Assembly (NCBI GenBank): GCA_905116865.2
Contig: CAJHNH020000850.1
Location: forward strand, 118,501-182,500
Direction of reading: 5' to 3'
Length of the DNA: 64,000 nt
DNA from: Candidula unifasciata
Lineage: Eukaryota; Mollusca; Gastropoda; Stylommatophora; Geomitridae
Shown here one piece after another: positions 1-12,100 of this stretch. A model generated the notes under the pieces. The model searched no databases. It was not told where the DNA came from and saw nothing but the letters and a program-made list of their open reading frames with translations. Each line of letters opens with the position of its first letter. Position 1 is the first letter of the stretch. A program made the position numbers and the translations under genes.

Positions 1-985
1 TGACCTTGACATGACAGTCATAGACATAAATAGTTACAATCATAGACTACACCTGTAGATAACAGACTGTATGCCTATCACATGACAGTCATAGACATAA
101 ATAGTTACAATCATAGACTACACCTGTAGATAACAGACTGTATGCCTATCACATGACAGTCATAGACATAAATAGTTACAATCATAGACTACACCTGTAG
201 ATAAATACTATATGACTATATGACATGACAGTCATAGACATAAATAGTTACAATCATAGACTACACCTGTAGATAATACTATATGACTATATGACATGAC
301 AGTCATAGACATAAATAGTTACAATCATAGACTACACCTGTAGATAACAGACTGTATGCCTATCACATGACAGTCATAGACATAAATAGTTACAATCATA
401 GACTACACCTGTAGATAACAGACTGTATGCCTATCACATGACAGTCATAGACATAAATAGTTACTATCATAGACTACACCTGTAGATAACAGACTGTATG
501 CCTATCACATGACAGTCATAGACATAAATAGTTACAATCATAGACTACACCTGTAGATATAACTATATGACTATATGACATGACAGTCATAGACATAAAT
601 ATGACAGTCATAGACATAAATAGTTACAATCATAGACTACACCTGTAGATAACAGACTGTATGACTAAGACATAAGAGACATAGACATAAATAGTTACAA
701 TCATAGGCTACACCTGTAGATAACAGACTGTATGCCTATCACATGACAGGCATGGACATAAATAGTTACAATCATAGACTACGCCTGTAGATAATGCCAT
801 CACTGACAGTATAGACATATAGTTACAATCATAGACTACACCTGTGACAGACATGCCTATCATATGACAGTCATAGACATAAATAGTTACAATCGTAGAC
901 TACACCTGTAGATAAATACTATATGACTATGACATGACAGTCACAGACATAAATAGTTACAATCGTAGACTACACCTGTAGATAA
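1..985. repeat. 71-bp minisatellite array (IQCK-like intron)
   Basis: About 13 copies of a 71-bp unit starting CATGACAGTCATAGACATAA and containing CTACACCTGTAGATAACAGA, some shortened by 10-20 bp. It runs off the left edge and stops 22 bp from exon 3. On the minus strand each unit holds an ATCTACAG|GTGTAG acceptor/donor-like core. Confidence 0.95.
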
Positions 986-1007
986 GATAAATGTCTGAAA
1001 TCTTTAC

Positions 1008-1105
1008 CTCAAAGCACTTTTCAATTTTTGCCTTTTTCATCATGGCTTCCAGGGCAGGCAGCAGCCAAGGAAAGATGTAGTAATTTAAATATTCTGTGGG
1101 AGAAC
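1008..1105 (-). CDS. IQCK: IQCK-like coding exon 3
   Basis: The acceptor is cctgttgtag and the donor GAG|gtaaag at 1008. It encodes 32 codons, SPTEYLNYYIFP through KIEKCFE. This is the most conserved block of the family (LLPALE...AK..KCFE). Phase 0 at the end; the next exon would begin outside the window. Confidence 0.85.
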
Positions 1106-4100
1106 CTACAACAGGTAAATCTTGCTGATAAACTCATTGATAGATCTGACATGTTACACTCCCAAATTAATCTGTAATGTTACACTCAAGATAATCCTGT
1201 AATGTTACACTCACAGATAAACCTGTAATGTTACACTCACATATACTTGTAATGTTACACTCACAAATAAACCTGTAATGTTATACTCACAGATAAACCT
1301 GTAATGTTAAACTCACAGATAAACCTGTAATGTTACACTCACAGATAATCCTGTAATGTTACACTCACAGATAAACCTGTAATGTTACACTCACAGATAA
1401 ACCTGCAATGTTAAACTCACAGATAAACCTGTAATGTTACACTCACAGATAAACCTGTTATGTTACACTCACAGATCAATCTGTTTTGTTACTCCCACAG
1501 ATAAACCTGTAATGTTATACTCACAGATAAACCTGTAATGTTACACTCACAGATAAACCTGTTATGTTACACTCTCAGATCAATCTGTTTTGTTACTCCC
1601 ACAGATAAACCTGTAATGTTACACTCACAGATAATCCTGTAATGTTACACTCACATATACTTGTAATGTTACACTCACATATAAACTGCTGATAAACTCA
1701 TTGATAGATCTGACATGTTACACTCCCAAATTAATCTGTAATGTTACACTCACAGATAAACCTGTAATGTTACACTCACAGATAATCCTGTAATGTTACA
1801 CTCACATATACTTGTAATGTTACACTCACAAATAAACCTGTAATGTTATACTCACAGATAAACCTGTAATGTTAAACTCACAGATAAACCTGTTATGTTA
1901 CACTCTCAGATCAATCTGTTTTGTTACTCCCACAGATAAACCTGTTATGTTACACTCACAGATAAACCTGTTATGTTACACTCACAGACAAACCTGTTAT
2001 GTTACACTCACAGATAAACCTGTTATGTTACACTCACAGATAAACCTGTAATGTTACACTTTCAGATAAACCTGTTATGTTAGACTCACAGATAAACCTG
2101 GTATACTTACAGATAAGCCTGCAATGTTACACTCACAAATAAACCTTCTATGTTACATTCACAGATAATACGGTTACATACATTCATAACATAACCTTTG
2201 ACCCATTAGGGTCATGGAGGTGTACTGATGGAAGCACTAGCACATACAACCCACCATCTTTCTGTCTTCCGCTTTGATGAATAAGTGTATGATAACTTAG
2301 TTCAGTCTATTTCTTGATGTTGTCATTCCAGGTTCTTCTTTGCCCTCCTCTTCTTCGACTACCGCACAATGTTTCTGGATGTCTTTGCAACTGAATCATG
2401 TCTCACCACATACCCAAAACACGATAGCTTGCAACATATCAGTGTTACACTCAATAAAATCTGATATGTTACACTCACAGATAATACTGTTATACTTACA
2501 GATAAACCTGTAATGTTACACTCACAGATAATACTGTTATACTCACAGATAATACTGTTACACTCACAGATAATACTGTTACACTCACAGATAATACTGT
2601 TACACTCACAGATAATAATGTTACACTCACGGATAATACTGTTACACTCACAGATAATACTTTCAAACTCACAGATAAATTTGTTATGTTACACTCACAT
2701 ATAATACTGTTACACTCACAGATAATACTGTTACACTCACAGACAGACCTATAATGTTACATTCACATACACACCTGTAATGTTAAACTCACAGATAATA
2801 CTGCTACACTCACAGATAAATCTGTTATGTTACACTCACAGATAATACTGTTACACTCACAGATAATACTGTTACACTCACATACACACCAGTAATGTTA
2901 CATTTACATACACACCTGTAATGTTACACTCAGAGATAATACTGTTACACTCACAGATAATACTGTTACACTCACAGATAAATCTGTTATGTTACACTCA
3001 CAGATAATACTGTTACACTCACAGATAATACTGTTACACTCACACACAAACCTGTAATGTTACACTCAGAGATAATACTGTTACACTCACAGAGACACCT
3101 GTAAGGTTACACTCACAGATAATACTGTAACACTCACACACACTTGTGATGTTACACTCACAGATAAACCTGTAATGTTACACTCACAGATAATACTGTG
3201 CACTCACAGATAAACCATTATGTTAAACTCACAGATAAACCGGTTAGGAGGAATCGCGGCCGGGTGCCTGTCAACCTTGGGAGGTTTGCTAGTAAAGCTG
3301 TAGCCAATACAGGAAGGATGACTGAGTGCCGAATCAAACTCTGCATACACGTCTGCATCTGTGGCCACCTTGGCAAACATGCGTCCATAAAACACAGGAT
3401 TATGTCTTGCCGGATTGAAGTCTTCATAATCTGTTGCCACAGATCCACCATCATCATCTTCATCAACAGCCAGCCTTTGTTTGGCAAATTCTGGGGAGAA
3501 CAAAATGATTGTCTTCTACAGTATATGTGTGGTTGCATACAGTAACTGTACAGTTACACAATAATCTAAACCTGTAGCGCTGCCAATGTGGAGGACTCAG
3601 TCCAGCATTTCTGAACTGATTGATCTCATACAGTAACTGTACAGTTGAACAATAATCTAGACCTGTAGCGCTGCCAAGGTTGAGGACTCAGTCCAGCAGG
3701 TATTTGAACTGGTTGAGCTCATACAGTAACTGTACAGTTACACAATAATCTAGACCTGTAGCGCTGCCAATGTGGAGGACTCAGTCCAGCATTTCTGAAC
3801 TGATTGATCTCACACAGTAACTGTACAGTTGAACAATAATCTAGACCTGTAGCGCTGCCAAGGTTGAGGACTCAGTCCAGCAAGTATTTGAACTGGTTGA
3901 GCTCATACAGTAACTGTACAGTTAAACAATAATCTAGACCTGTAGCGCTGCCAAGGTTGAGGACTCAGTCCAGCAGGTATTTGAACTGGTTGAGCTCATA
4001 CAGTAACTGTATAGTTACACAATAATCTAGACCTGTAGCGCTGCCAAGGTTGAGGACTCAGTCCAGCAGGTATTTGACCTGGTTGAGCTCATACAGTAAC

Positions 4101-7100
4101 TGTATAGTTACACAATAATCTAGACCTGTAGCGCTGCCAAGGTTGAGGACTCAGTCCAGCATTTCTGAACTGATTGATCTCATACAGTAACTGTACAGTT
4201 AAACAATAATCTAGACCTGTAGCGCTGCCAAGGTTGAGGACTCAGACCAGCAGGTATTTGACCTGGTTGAGCTCATACAGTAACTGTATAGTTAAACAAT
4301 AATCTAGACCTGTAGCGCTGCCAAGGTTGAGGACTCAGTCTAGCAGGTTTTTGAACTGATTGATCTCATACAGTAACTGTACAGTTACACAATAATCTAG
4401 ACCTGTAGCGCTGCCAAGGTTGAGGACTCAGACCAGCAGGTATTTGACCTGGTTGAGCTCATACAGTAACTGTATAGTTACACAATAATCTAGACCTGTA
4501 GCGCTGCCAAGGTTGAGGACTCAGTCCAGCATTTCTGAACTGATTGATCTCATACAGTAACTGTACAGTTACACAATAATCTAGACCTGTAGCGCTGCCA
4601 AGGTTGAGGACTCAGTCCAGCATTTCTGAACTGATTGATCTCATACAGTAACTGTACAGTTACACAATAATCTAGACCTGTAGCGCTGCCAAGGTTGAGG
4701 ACTCAGACCAGCAGGTATTTGAACTGGTTGAGCTCATACAGTAACTGTATAGTTACACAATAATCTAGACCTGTAGCGCTGCCAAGGTTGAGGACTCAGT
4801 CCAGCATTTCTGAACTGATTGATCTCATACAGTAACTGTACAGTTACACAATAATCTAGACCTGTAGCGCTGCCAAGGTTGAGGACTCAGACCAGCAGGT
4901 ATTTGAACTGGTTGAGCTCATAAACAGAAAACAAATTTATAACCATTCTAAGGTAATAATCACAATGGGCATGTACTGCAAACCCCCAATGTCCGCAGCC
5001 ATATATAAAGGCACTGTTACATCAGCACTGATAAAGGCACTGATACATCAGCATTGATAAAGGTACTGATACATCAGCATTGATAAAGGCACTGATACAT
5101 CAGCATTGATAAAGGCACTGATACATCAGCACTGATAAAGGCACTGATACATCAGCATTGATAAAGGGACTGATACATCAGCATTGATAAAATCACTGAT
5201 ACATCAGCATTGATAAAGGCACTGATACATCAGCATTGATAAAGGCACTTATACATCAGCATTGATAAAGGCACTGATACATCAGCATTGATAAAGGCAC
5301 TGATACATCAGCATTGATAAAGGCACTAATACATCAGCATTGATAAAGGCACTGATACATCAGCATTGATAAAGGCACTGATACATCAGCATAGATAAAG
5401 GCACTAATACATCAGCACTGATAAAGGCACTGATACATCAGCATTGATAAAGGCACTGATATATCAGCATTGATAAAGGCACTAGTACATCAGCATAGAT
5501 AAAGGCACTGATACATCAGCATTGATAAAGGCACTGATACATCAGCATTGATAAAGGCACTGATACATCATCATAGAAAAAGGCACTTATACATCAGCAT
5601 TGATAAAGGTACTGATACATCAGCATAGATAAAGGCACTGATACATCAGCATAGATAAAGGCACTGATACATCAGCATAGATAAAGGCACTTATACATCA
5701 GTATAGATAAAGGCATTGATACATCAGCATAGATAAAGGCACTGATACATCATCATTGATAAAGGCACTGATACATCATCATAGAAAAAGGCACTGATAC
5801 ATCAGCATAGATAAAGGCACTTATACATCAGCATAGATAAAGGCACATACATCAGCATTGATAAAGGCACTGATACATCAGCATAGATAAAGGCACTTAT
5901 ACATCAGCATAGATAAAGGTACTGATACATCAGCATTGATAAAGGCACTGATACATCAGCATAGATAAAGGCACTGATACATCAGCATAGATAAAGGCAC
6001 TTATACATCAGCATAGATAAAGGCACATACATCAGCATTGATAAAGGCACTGATACATCAGCATAGATAAAGGCACTGATATATCAGCATTGATAAAGGC
6101 ACTGATACATCAGCATTGATAAAGGCACTGATACATCAGCACTGATAAAGGCACTGATACATCAGCATTGATGTCAGGTCGGCATCATCACTTACACGGA
6201 TGGATAAAGCGTGGGTCAAGGTCAGCAGGGATATACATAGCACAAAGGAATGAGAAAACAATACAAGAGGATAACAGTGTTTACCAGGTAACTATGTCTT
6301 CAGAACATTCACATGGGCAGCAGAACAACAGTGATAATATCAGACTATGAACATGCTTCCTAAATCGCAAAAGGCGGCCTCCACTTTAGATGTATAGACA
6401 GCACTCAGAAGCCAGACTTAACCTCCCTCCCTCCCTGGATCTACACAGCTGGGCATGCCTAGAAAAGAGGTGATGATCGAGTGGACCAGTTGGCAAGTAC
6501 TGTACAGCTGTATGTAGGAAGAAGCATGAGGTGATGATCGAGTGGACCAGTTGGCAAGTACTGTACAACTGTATGTAGGAAGAAGCATGAGGTGATGATC
6601 GAGTGGACCAGTTGGCAAGTACTGTACAACTGTATGTAGGAAGAAGCATGAGGTGATGATCGAGTGGACCAGTTGGCAAGTACTGTACAACTGTATGTAG
6701 GAAGGAGCATGAGGTGATGATCTAGTGGACCAGTTGGCAAGTACTGTACAACTGTATGTAGGAAGAAGCATGGGGTGATGATTGAATGGACCAGTTGGCA
6801 AGTACTGTACAACTGTATGTAGGAAGAAGCATGAGGTGATGATTGAATGGACCAGTTGGCAAGTACTGTACAACTGTATGTAGGAAGAAGCATGAGGTGA
6901 TGATCGAGTGGACCAGTCGGCAAGTACTGTACAACTATATGTATGAAGAAGCATGGGGTGATGATCGACTGGACCAGTCGGCAAGTACTGTACAACTATA
7001 TGTAGGAAGAAGCATGAGGTGATGATCGAATGGACCAGTTGGCAAGTACTGTACAACTGTATGTAGGAAGAAGCATGAGGTGATGATCGAGTGGACCAGT

Positions 7101-8673
7101 CGGCAAGTACTGTACAACTATATGTATGAAGAAGCATGGGGTGATGATCGACTGAAGTACTGTACAACTATATGTAGGAAGAAGCATGAGATGATGATCG
7201 AGTGGACCAGTTGGCAAGTAGTGTACAACTATATGTAGGAAGAAGCATGAGGTGATGATCGAGTGGACCAGTCGGCAAGTACTGTACAACTATATGTATG
7301 AAGAAGCATGGGGTGATGATCGACTGGACCAGTCGGCAAGTACTGTACAACTATATGTAGGAAGAAGCATGAGATGATGATCGAGTGGACCAGTTGGCAA
7401 GTAGTGTACAACTATATGTAGGAAGAAGCATGAGTGATGATCGAGTGGACCAGTCGGCAAGTACTGTACAACTGTATGTATGAAGAAGCATGAGGTGATG
7501 AGGTAGCCAGAGACAAGTCTCAGATGCTGACTTAATTACATGACCTTGGAATAAAGAACAGTGAAGCTCGTTTATGCTTAGAACAAGACAATATACATTA
7601 TAACCAATTTCTCATTAAAAAGTCAGTAGAGGCTCTTTGGGGTGGCTGCTGCACTAGAGGACTGAGCATGCATGGGAATGTCCAATGTGCAATGATGTTG
7701 ATTATAATAAAAATAACCTCAAGTGCTGGCAGGTTGGGCACAGTGAGTAGAGAAGTGGAGAACAAGGCAAGTAACAACATTATGGATAATCTTATCAATA
7801 CAAATATGAAATATTAGTTTGTGCAGTATGCTGCATTTTTCTTATGTTTTAGAAATGTTCCAGTTTCTCAGTTACACAATCTGGCAACTACATGTAAGGG
7901 CATGGTGTCCTCAGTTGGCATCATCATTGCTAGGACACTTCTAGTTTTAAAACAAAAATCCCATCCATCTGCACCTCAAGGATAAGATAAAACTGTGTAG
8001 GCAGTGCAGCCCCTTAGGGTTTAGGTGAAGCTGTGTTGGCAGTTAAGTCCTCTGGGCGCCAGAGTTCCCAAGGTGTAAACAGAGCGATTTTCAAGAGACT
8101 TGCCAACTCTGTCACTGGAATGGCTAGATCTAATTGCTGTCACCTTCATGTCGTGGACACCTCTGTGGTCATAGGAATTGAAATGCAGTGGTACTGGTTT
8201 CAGGGTGCCACTCTGCACGTCCTAAAGATGTTGTCTGAACCTGTCAGCCAGTTTTAAATCCATTTCACCGATGTATTTAATGCCACATCTCTTGCAGTTG
8301 ATGGCATAAATTACATTACTGTTTGTGCAATAGACAGCTTCACGAATGTGGAAAGTGGCATTCAGGAATCTTAGGCTGGTACCCTGAACCACATATGGAC
8401 AGGTCCTGCATTCAGGTCTATGACAAGAGACCGTCCCGAAGTGGAGGTCGGAGGCAGGACGTAACCGACTCTTAACTAGAATGTCCTTGAGGTTACGGTA
8501 AAGAGCCCAAGTTTTTATATTTTGGTGCATGGGCATATTGTTGTAGAGAGGGAGAGACACACAGCACACCACACACACACAAGAAATACAGAAAAACCAC
8601 CGAGAGGCGACGACCCACCTGCACAAATCTGCTCCCAGAGACTAGGCTCGGGCGCCGAGACGATAATTGACAT
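1008..8673 (-). CDS. IQCK: IQCK-like gene (IQ motif containing K), 5' part, three coding exons, continues beyond left edge
   Basis: Three exons join in perfect phase on the minus strand: 8619-8673 (ATG, 18 codons plus 1 nt), 3233-3490 (2 nt, 85 codons, 1 nt) and 1008-1105 (2 nt, 32 codons, phase 0). The visible product is about 137 residues. It contains EPSLWEQICAE near the N terminus and, after the second junction, CSPTEYLNYYIFP followed by LLPALEAMMKKAKIEKCFE. From memory these match the two conserved blocks of vertebrate IQCK (LWEQIC..E and CSP.EYL...IFP.LLP), a small IQ-motif protein of the ciliary/axonemal set; the family link is from knowledge, not a search. The DPY30-like block and the IQ motif should follow in exons beyond base 1. 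The middle exon is acidic and low complexity (DEDDDGG) and is the less conserved part. An X-box upstream fits a ciliary gene. Both introns are packed with tandem repeats, and intron 1 also holds a Penelope-like fragment. Confidence 0.8.
1139..3232. repeat. 26-bp minisatellite array carrying splice-site motifs (IQCK-like intron 2)
   Basis: Roughly 80 copies of ACACTCACAGATAAACCTGT plus AATGTT (26 bp), with a shorter variant of about 20 bp (GATAATACTGTTACACTCACA type) common from 2470 on. It is broken at about 2180-2445 by a LINE tail. The array runs directly into the exon 2 donor. On the minus strand each full unit reads TTACAG-GTTTATCT-GTGAGT, a copy of the exon 2 end and its donor preceded by an acceptor-like TACAG. 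Confidence 0.95.
2195..2400 (-). pseudogene. LINE 3'-end remnant inside the 26-bp array
   Basis: Minus-strand reading gives a GSRRRGGQRRTWNDNIKK-like string followed by a short decayed tail. This is the Arg/Gly-rich RGRQR..W.DNIKEW motif at the C terminus of many LINE reverse transcriptases. It interrupts the tandem array, so it inserted into it or the array grew around it. Confidence 0.5.
3233..3490 (-). CDS. IQCK: IQCK-like coding exon 2
   Basis: The acceptor is a strong pyrimidine tract (tttgttctccccag) ending at 3491. The exon reads 85 codons from FAKQRLAVDEDDDGG to HPAAIPPNRFI and ends T|gtgagt at 3233. Phases are 2 nt in and 1 nt out, matching exons 1 and 3. The last bases (GGTTTATCT) and the donor are the same sequence that forms the unit of the adjoining 26-bp array. 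Confidence 0.8.
3541..4922. repeat. 91-94-bp minisatellite array (IQCK-like intron 1)
   Basis: About 15 copies of a unit starting CATACAGTAACTGTACAGTT and containing CTAGACCTGTAGCGCTGCCA. Two end types occur: CATTTCTGAACTGATTGATCT (91 bp) and CAGGTATTTGAACTGGTTGAGCT (about 94 bp). They alternate in a loose higher-order order. It starts about 50 bp upstream of the exon 2 acceptor. Confidence 0.95.
5006..6172. repeat. 26-bp minisatellite array (IQCK-like intron 1)
   Basis: About 44 copies of GATAAAGGCACTGATACATC plus AGCATT. Single-base variants (gcatag/gcattg/gcactg, actgat/acttat) are scattered, and two copies have a 3-bp deletion. Confidence 0.95.
6462..7505. repeat. 61-bp minisatellite array (IQCK-like intron 1)
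   Basis: About 17 copies of a 61-bp unit containing GAGTGGACCAGTTGGCAAGT and ACTGTACAACTGTATGTAGG. Because 61 is not a multiple of 3, long repeat-encoded minus-strand ORFs pass through all frames; these are artefacts. One truncated copy sits near 7155. Confidence 0.95.
7615..7710 (+). pseudogene. Decayed LINE C-terminal fragment (TEHxWECPEC type)
   Basis: The sequence near 7655 corresponds to a diverged ACTGAGCATGCATGGGAATG, which reads TEHAWECP in the family. The same tail occurs near 21590, 23430, 30000, 40665 and (minus) 62820. Confidence 0.4.
8021..8560 (-). pseudogene. Penelope-like element fragment with GIY-YIG nuclease, frameshifted
   Basis: Minus-strand reading from about 8560 gives CRTCPYV, then CTNSNVIYAINCKRCG and IKYIGEMDLKLADRFRQHL. 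After a short frame break near 8220 it continues GTLKPVPLHFNS and ends YTLGTLAPRGLN. The pattern (paired Cys, VIY.I.C.KCG..YIGE, R...H, C-terminal GTL.P.GLN) is that of the GIY-YIG domain at the C terminus of Penelope-like retroelements. The reverse transcriptase part is absent. It lies in IQCK-like intron 1, just below exon 1. Confidence 0.7.
8619..8673 (-). CDS. IQCK: IQCK-like coding exon 1 (start codon)
   Basis: The ATG at 8673-8671 opens MSIIVSAPEPSLWEQICA and the exon ends G|gtgggt at 8619. The leftover G joins the AA of exon 2 to give Glu, so LWEQICAE is read across the junction. The sequence between the ATG and the X-box near 8931 is taken as promoter and 5' UTR. It is too short to stand out by ORF length and was found through the family motif and intron phase. 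Confidence 0.8.
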
Positions 8674-9182
8674 GTTGAATGTTGTCTGCCTGCCGTTGGG
8701 CGTTAGTGTTTGTTGTCGCCGACAAGACAGTGGACAGTGTCAGCTGTTAGATGTACACTCAGACACAGAACACTCAGTAATGTATTGGCATATGCGTATA
8801 AACAGTGACTAAATGGAGATCTCACGTCTATGTGGGGGGGCGAGCGTCTACAGATCGATAACAACAAAACACAACTGCGTGGTTTCTGTCGGCAGCGAGA
8901 CTTTTGCCTACGGTTGACACACAGCGCTATGTTGCCTGGCAACAAGACTGATAACTCAGCTCAATGTGGCGGTGACTGCCCTTGGTCTAAAGTTGTCAAT
9001 TTGTGACCATGTTCTAGGAAATAAAAGTTGCCGGAAACGTGCTATTGATCCCAGTAATAAGTGGTCACCGATTTGTTTACAATACGGCATTAGCAAGATA
9101 TGCCAAGCATACATTGAAGCTGTGAAAATTAGACCACATTTTTTCTTTCAGTTGTCGTTACAGTCCACGAAAACATAGTGAC
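8674..9182. other. Putative IQCK-like promoter and 5' UTR region
   Basis: Unique sequence between the exon 1 ATG and the 36-bp array, with the X-box at 8931-8943. A short plus-strand ORF (8966-9178) has no recognisable motif and is not called. No TATA box is obvious. Confidence 0.4.
8931..8943. promoter_or_regulatory. X-box (RFX binding site) upstream of IQCK-like gene
   Basis: GTTGCC-T-GGCAAC is a full match to the RFX X-box consensus GTNRCC N(0-3) RGYAAC, here a perfect palindrome with a 1-nt spacer. It lies 258 bp upstream of the IQCK-like ATG, a normal distance for ciliary genes. It is palindromic, so it could also serve a plus-strand transcript. Confidence 0.7.
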
Positions 9183-12100
9183 TAAGTTGTCAGTTCAGGA
9201 GACAGTAGTCACCTGTCAGCGTGTAGTCCCTAAATGTCAGTTACAGTATATAGCAAAATGGGATAGTAGTCCCTAGTGTCAGTTACAGTAGAGAGAAAAA
9301 ACATAGTACAGTGTCAGTTACAGTAGAGAGAAAACATAGTCCCTAAGTGTCAGTTACAGTAGAGAGAAAATATAGTCCCTAAGTGTCAGTTACAGTAGAG
9401 AGAAAATATAGTCCCTAAGTGTCAGTTACAGTAGAGAGAAAACATAGTCCCTAAGTGTCAGTTACAGTAGAGAGAAAAACATAGTCCCTAAGTGTCAGTT
9501 ACAGTAGTCAGTTACAGTAGAGAGAAAAAAATATAGTCCCTAAGTGTCAATTACAGTAGAAAGAATATATAGTCCCTAAGTGTCAGTTACAGTAGAGAGA
9601 AAACAATAGTCCCTAAGTGTCAATTACAGTAGAGAGAAAAACATAGCCCCTAAGAGTCAATTACAGAAGAGAGAAAATATAGTCCCTAAGTGTCAATTAC
9701 AGTAGAGAGAAAAACATAGCCCCTAAGTGTTAATTACAGAAGAGAGAAAATATAGTCCCTATAGTATAGTCCCTAAGTGTCAGTTACAGTAGAGAGAAAA
9801 CATAGTATCTAAGTGTCAGTTACAGTAGAGAGAAAGTAGAGAGAAAAGTCCCTAAGTGTCAGTTACAGTAGAGAGAAAAAATAGTCCATAGTCCCTAAGT
9901 GTCAGTTACAGTAGAGAGAAAATATGTCCCCCTAAGTAGTCCCTAAGTGTCAGTTACAGTAGAGAGAAAATATAGTCCCTAAGTGTCAGTTACAGTAGAG
10001 GAAAAATATAGTCCCTAAGTGTCAGTTACAGTTGAGAAAACATAGTCCCTAAGTCAGTTACAGTAGAGAAAAACTAAGTGTAGTCCCTAAGTGTCAGTGT
10101 CAGTACAGAGAGAAAACATAGTCCCTAAGTGTCAGTTACAGTAGAGAGAAAACATAGTCCCTAAGTGTCAGTTACAGTAGAGAGAAAACATAGTCCCTAA
10201 GTGTCAGTTACAGTAGAGAGAAAATATAGTCCCTAAGTGTCAGTTACAGTAGAGAGAAAATATAGTCCCTAAGTGTCAGTTACAGTAGAGAGAAAACCAT
10301 AGTCCCTAAGTGTCAGTTACAGTAGAGAGAAAACATAGTCCCTAAGTGTCAGTTACAGTAGAGAGAAAACCATAGTCCCTAAGTGTCAGTTACAGTAGAG
10401 AGAAAATATAGTCCCTAAGTGTCAGTTACAGTAGAGAGAAAATATAGTCCCTAAGTGTCAGTTACAGTAGAGAGAAAATATAGTCCCTAAGTGTCAGTTA
10501 CAGTAGAGAGAAAATATAGTCCCTAAGTGTCAGTTTACAGTAGAGAGAAAAACTTTGTCCCTAAGTGTCAGTTACAGTAGAGGGAAAATATAGTCCCTAA
10601 GTGTCAGTTACAGTAGATAGAAAATATAGTCCCTAAGTGTCATTTACATTAGAGGGAAAATATAGTCCTTAAGTGTCAGTTACAGTAGAGAGAGAAAACA
10701 TAGTAGTTACAGTAGAGAGAAAATATAGTCCCTAAGTGTCAGTTACAGTAGAGAGAGAAAACCATAGTCCCTAAGTGTCAGTTACAGTAGAGAGAAAACA
10801 TAGTCCCTAAGTGTCAGTTACAGTAGAGAGTGTATAGTCCCTAAGTGTCAGTTACAGTAGAAAGAAAAACCATTGTACCTAAGTGTCAGTTACAGTAGAG
10901 AGAAAATATAGTCCCTAAGTGTCAGTTACAGTAGAGAGAAAAACATAGTCCCTAAGTGTCAGTTACAGTAGAGAGAAAATATAGTCCCTAAGTGTCAGTT
11001 ACAGTAGAGAGAAAATATAGTCCCTAAGTGTCAGTTACAGTAGAGAGAAAACCATAGTCCCTAAGTGTCAGTTACAGTAGAGGGAAAATATAGTCCCTAA
11101 GTGTCAGTTACAGTAGAGAGAAAACCATAGTCCCTAAGTGTCAGTTACAGTAGAGAGAAAATATAGTCCCTAAGTGTCATTTACAGTAGAGGGAAAATAT
11201 AGTCCTTAAGTGTGTTACAGTAGAGGGAAAAAAAAGTCCCTAATTGTCAGTTACAGTAGATAGAAAACCATAGTCCCCAAGTGTCAGTTACAGTACAAAG
11301 AAAATATAGTCCCTAAGTATCAGTTACAGTAGAGAGAAAACCATAGTCCCTAAGTGTCAGTTACAGTAGAGAGAAAATATAGTCCCTAAGTGTCAGTTAC
11401 AGTAGAGAAAACATAGTCCCTAAGTGTCAGTTACAGTAGAGAAAAAATAGTCCCTAAGTGTCAGTTACAGTAGAGAGAAAACCATAGTCCCTAAGTGTCA
11501 GTTACAGTAGAGAGAAAACATAGTCCCTAAGTGTCAGTTACAGTAGAGAGAAAATATAGTCCCTAAGTGTCAGTTACAGTAGAGAGAAAATATAGTCCCT
11601 AAGTGTCAGTTACAGTAGAGAGAAAATATAGTCCCTAAGTGTCAGTTACAGTAGAGAGAAAACCATAGTCCCCAAGTGTCAGTTACAGTAGAGAGAAAAC
11701 CATAGTCCCTAAGTGTCAGTTACAGTAGAGAGAAAATATAGTCCCTAAGTGTCAGTTACAGTAGAGAGAAAAATATAGTCCCTAAGTGTCAGTTACAGTA
11801 GAGAGAAAATATAGTCCCTAAGTGTCAGTTACAGTAGAGAGAAAAATATAGTCCCTAAGTGTCAGTTACAGTAGAGAGAAAACCATAGTCCCTAAGTGTC
11901 AGTTACAGTAGAGAGAAACATAGTCCCTAAGTGTCAGTTACAGTAGAGAGAAAACATAGTCCCTAAGTGTCAGTTACAGTAGAGAGAAAATGTAGTCCCT
12001 AAGTGTCAGTTACAGTAGAGAGAAAATATAGTCCCTAAGTGTCAGTTACAGTAGAGAGAAAAATATAGTCCCTAAGTGTCAGTTACAGTAGAGAGAAAAT

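Noticed and set aside
1..985. CRISPR-like array
   Set aside because: Regular 71-bp repeats have no unique spacers and the genome is eukaryotic; this is a minisatellite. The same holds for the other arrays.
6418..7167. 249-codon minus-strand ORF with Cys/His-rich repeats
   Set aside because: It is the 61-bp minisatellite read through; the period is not a multiple of three, so all frames open equally.
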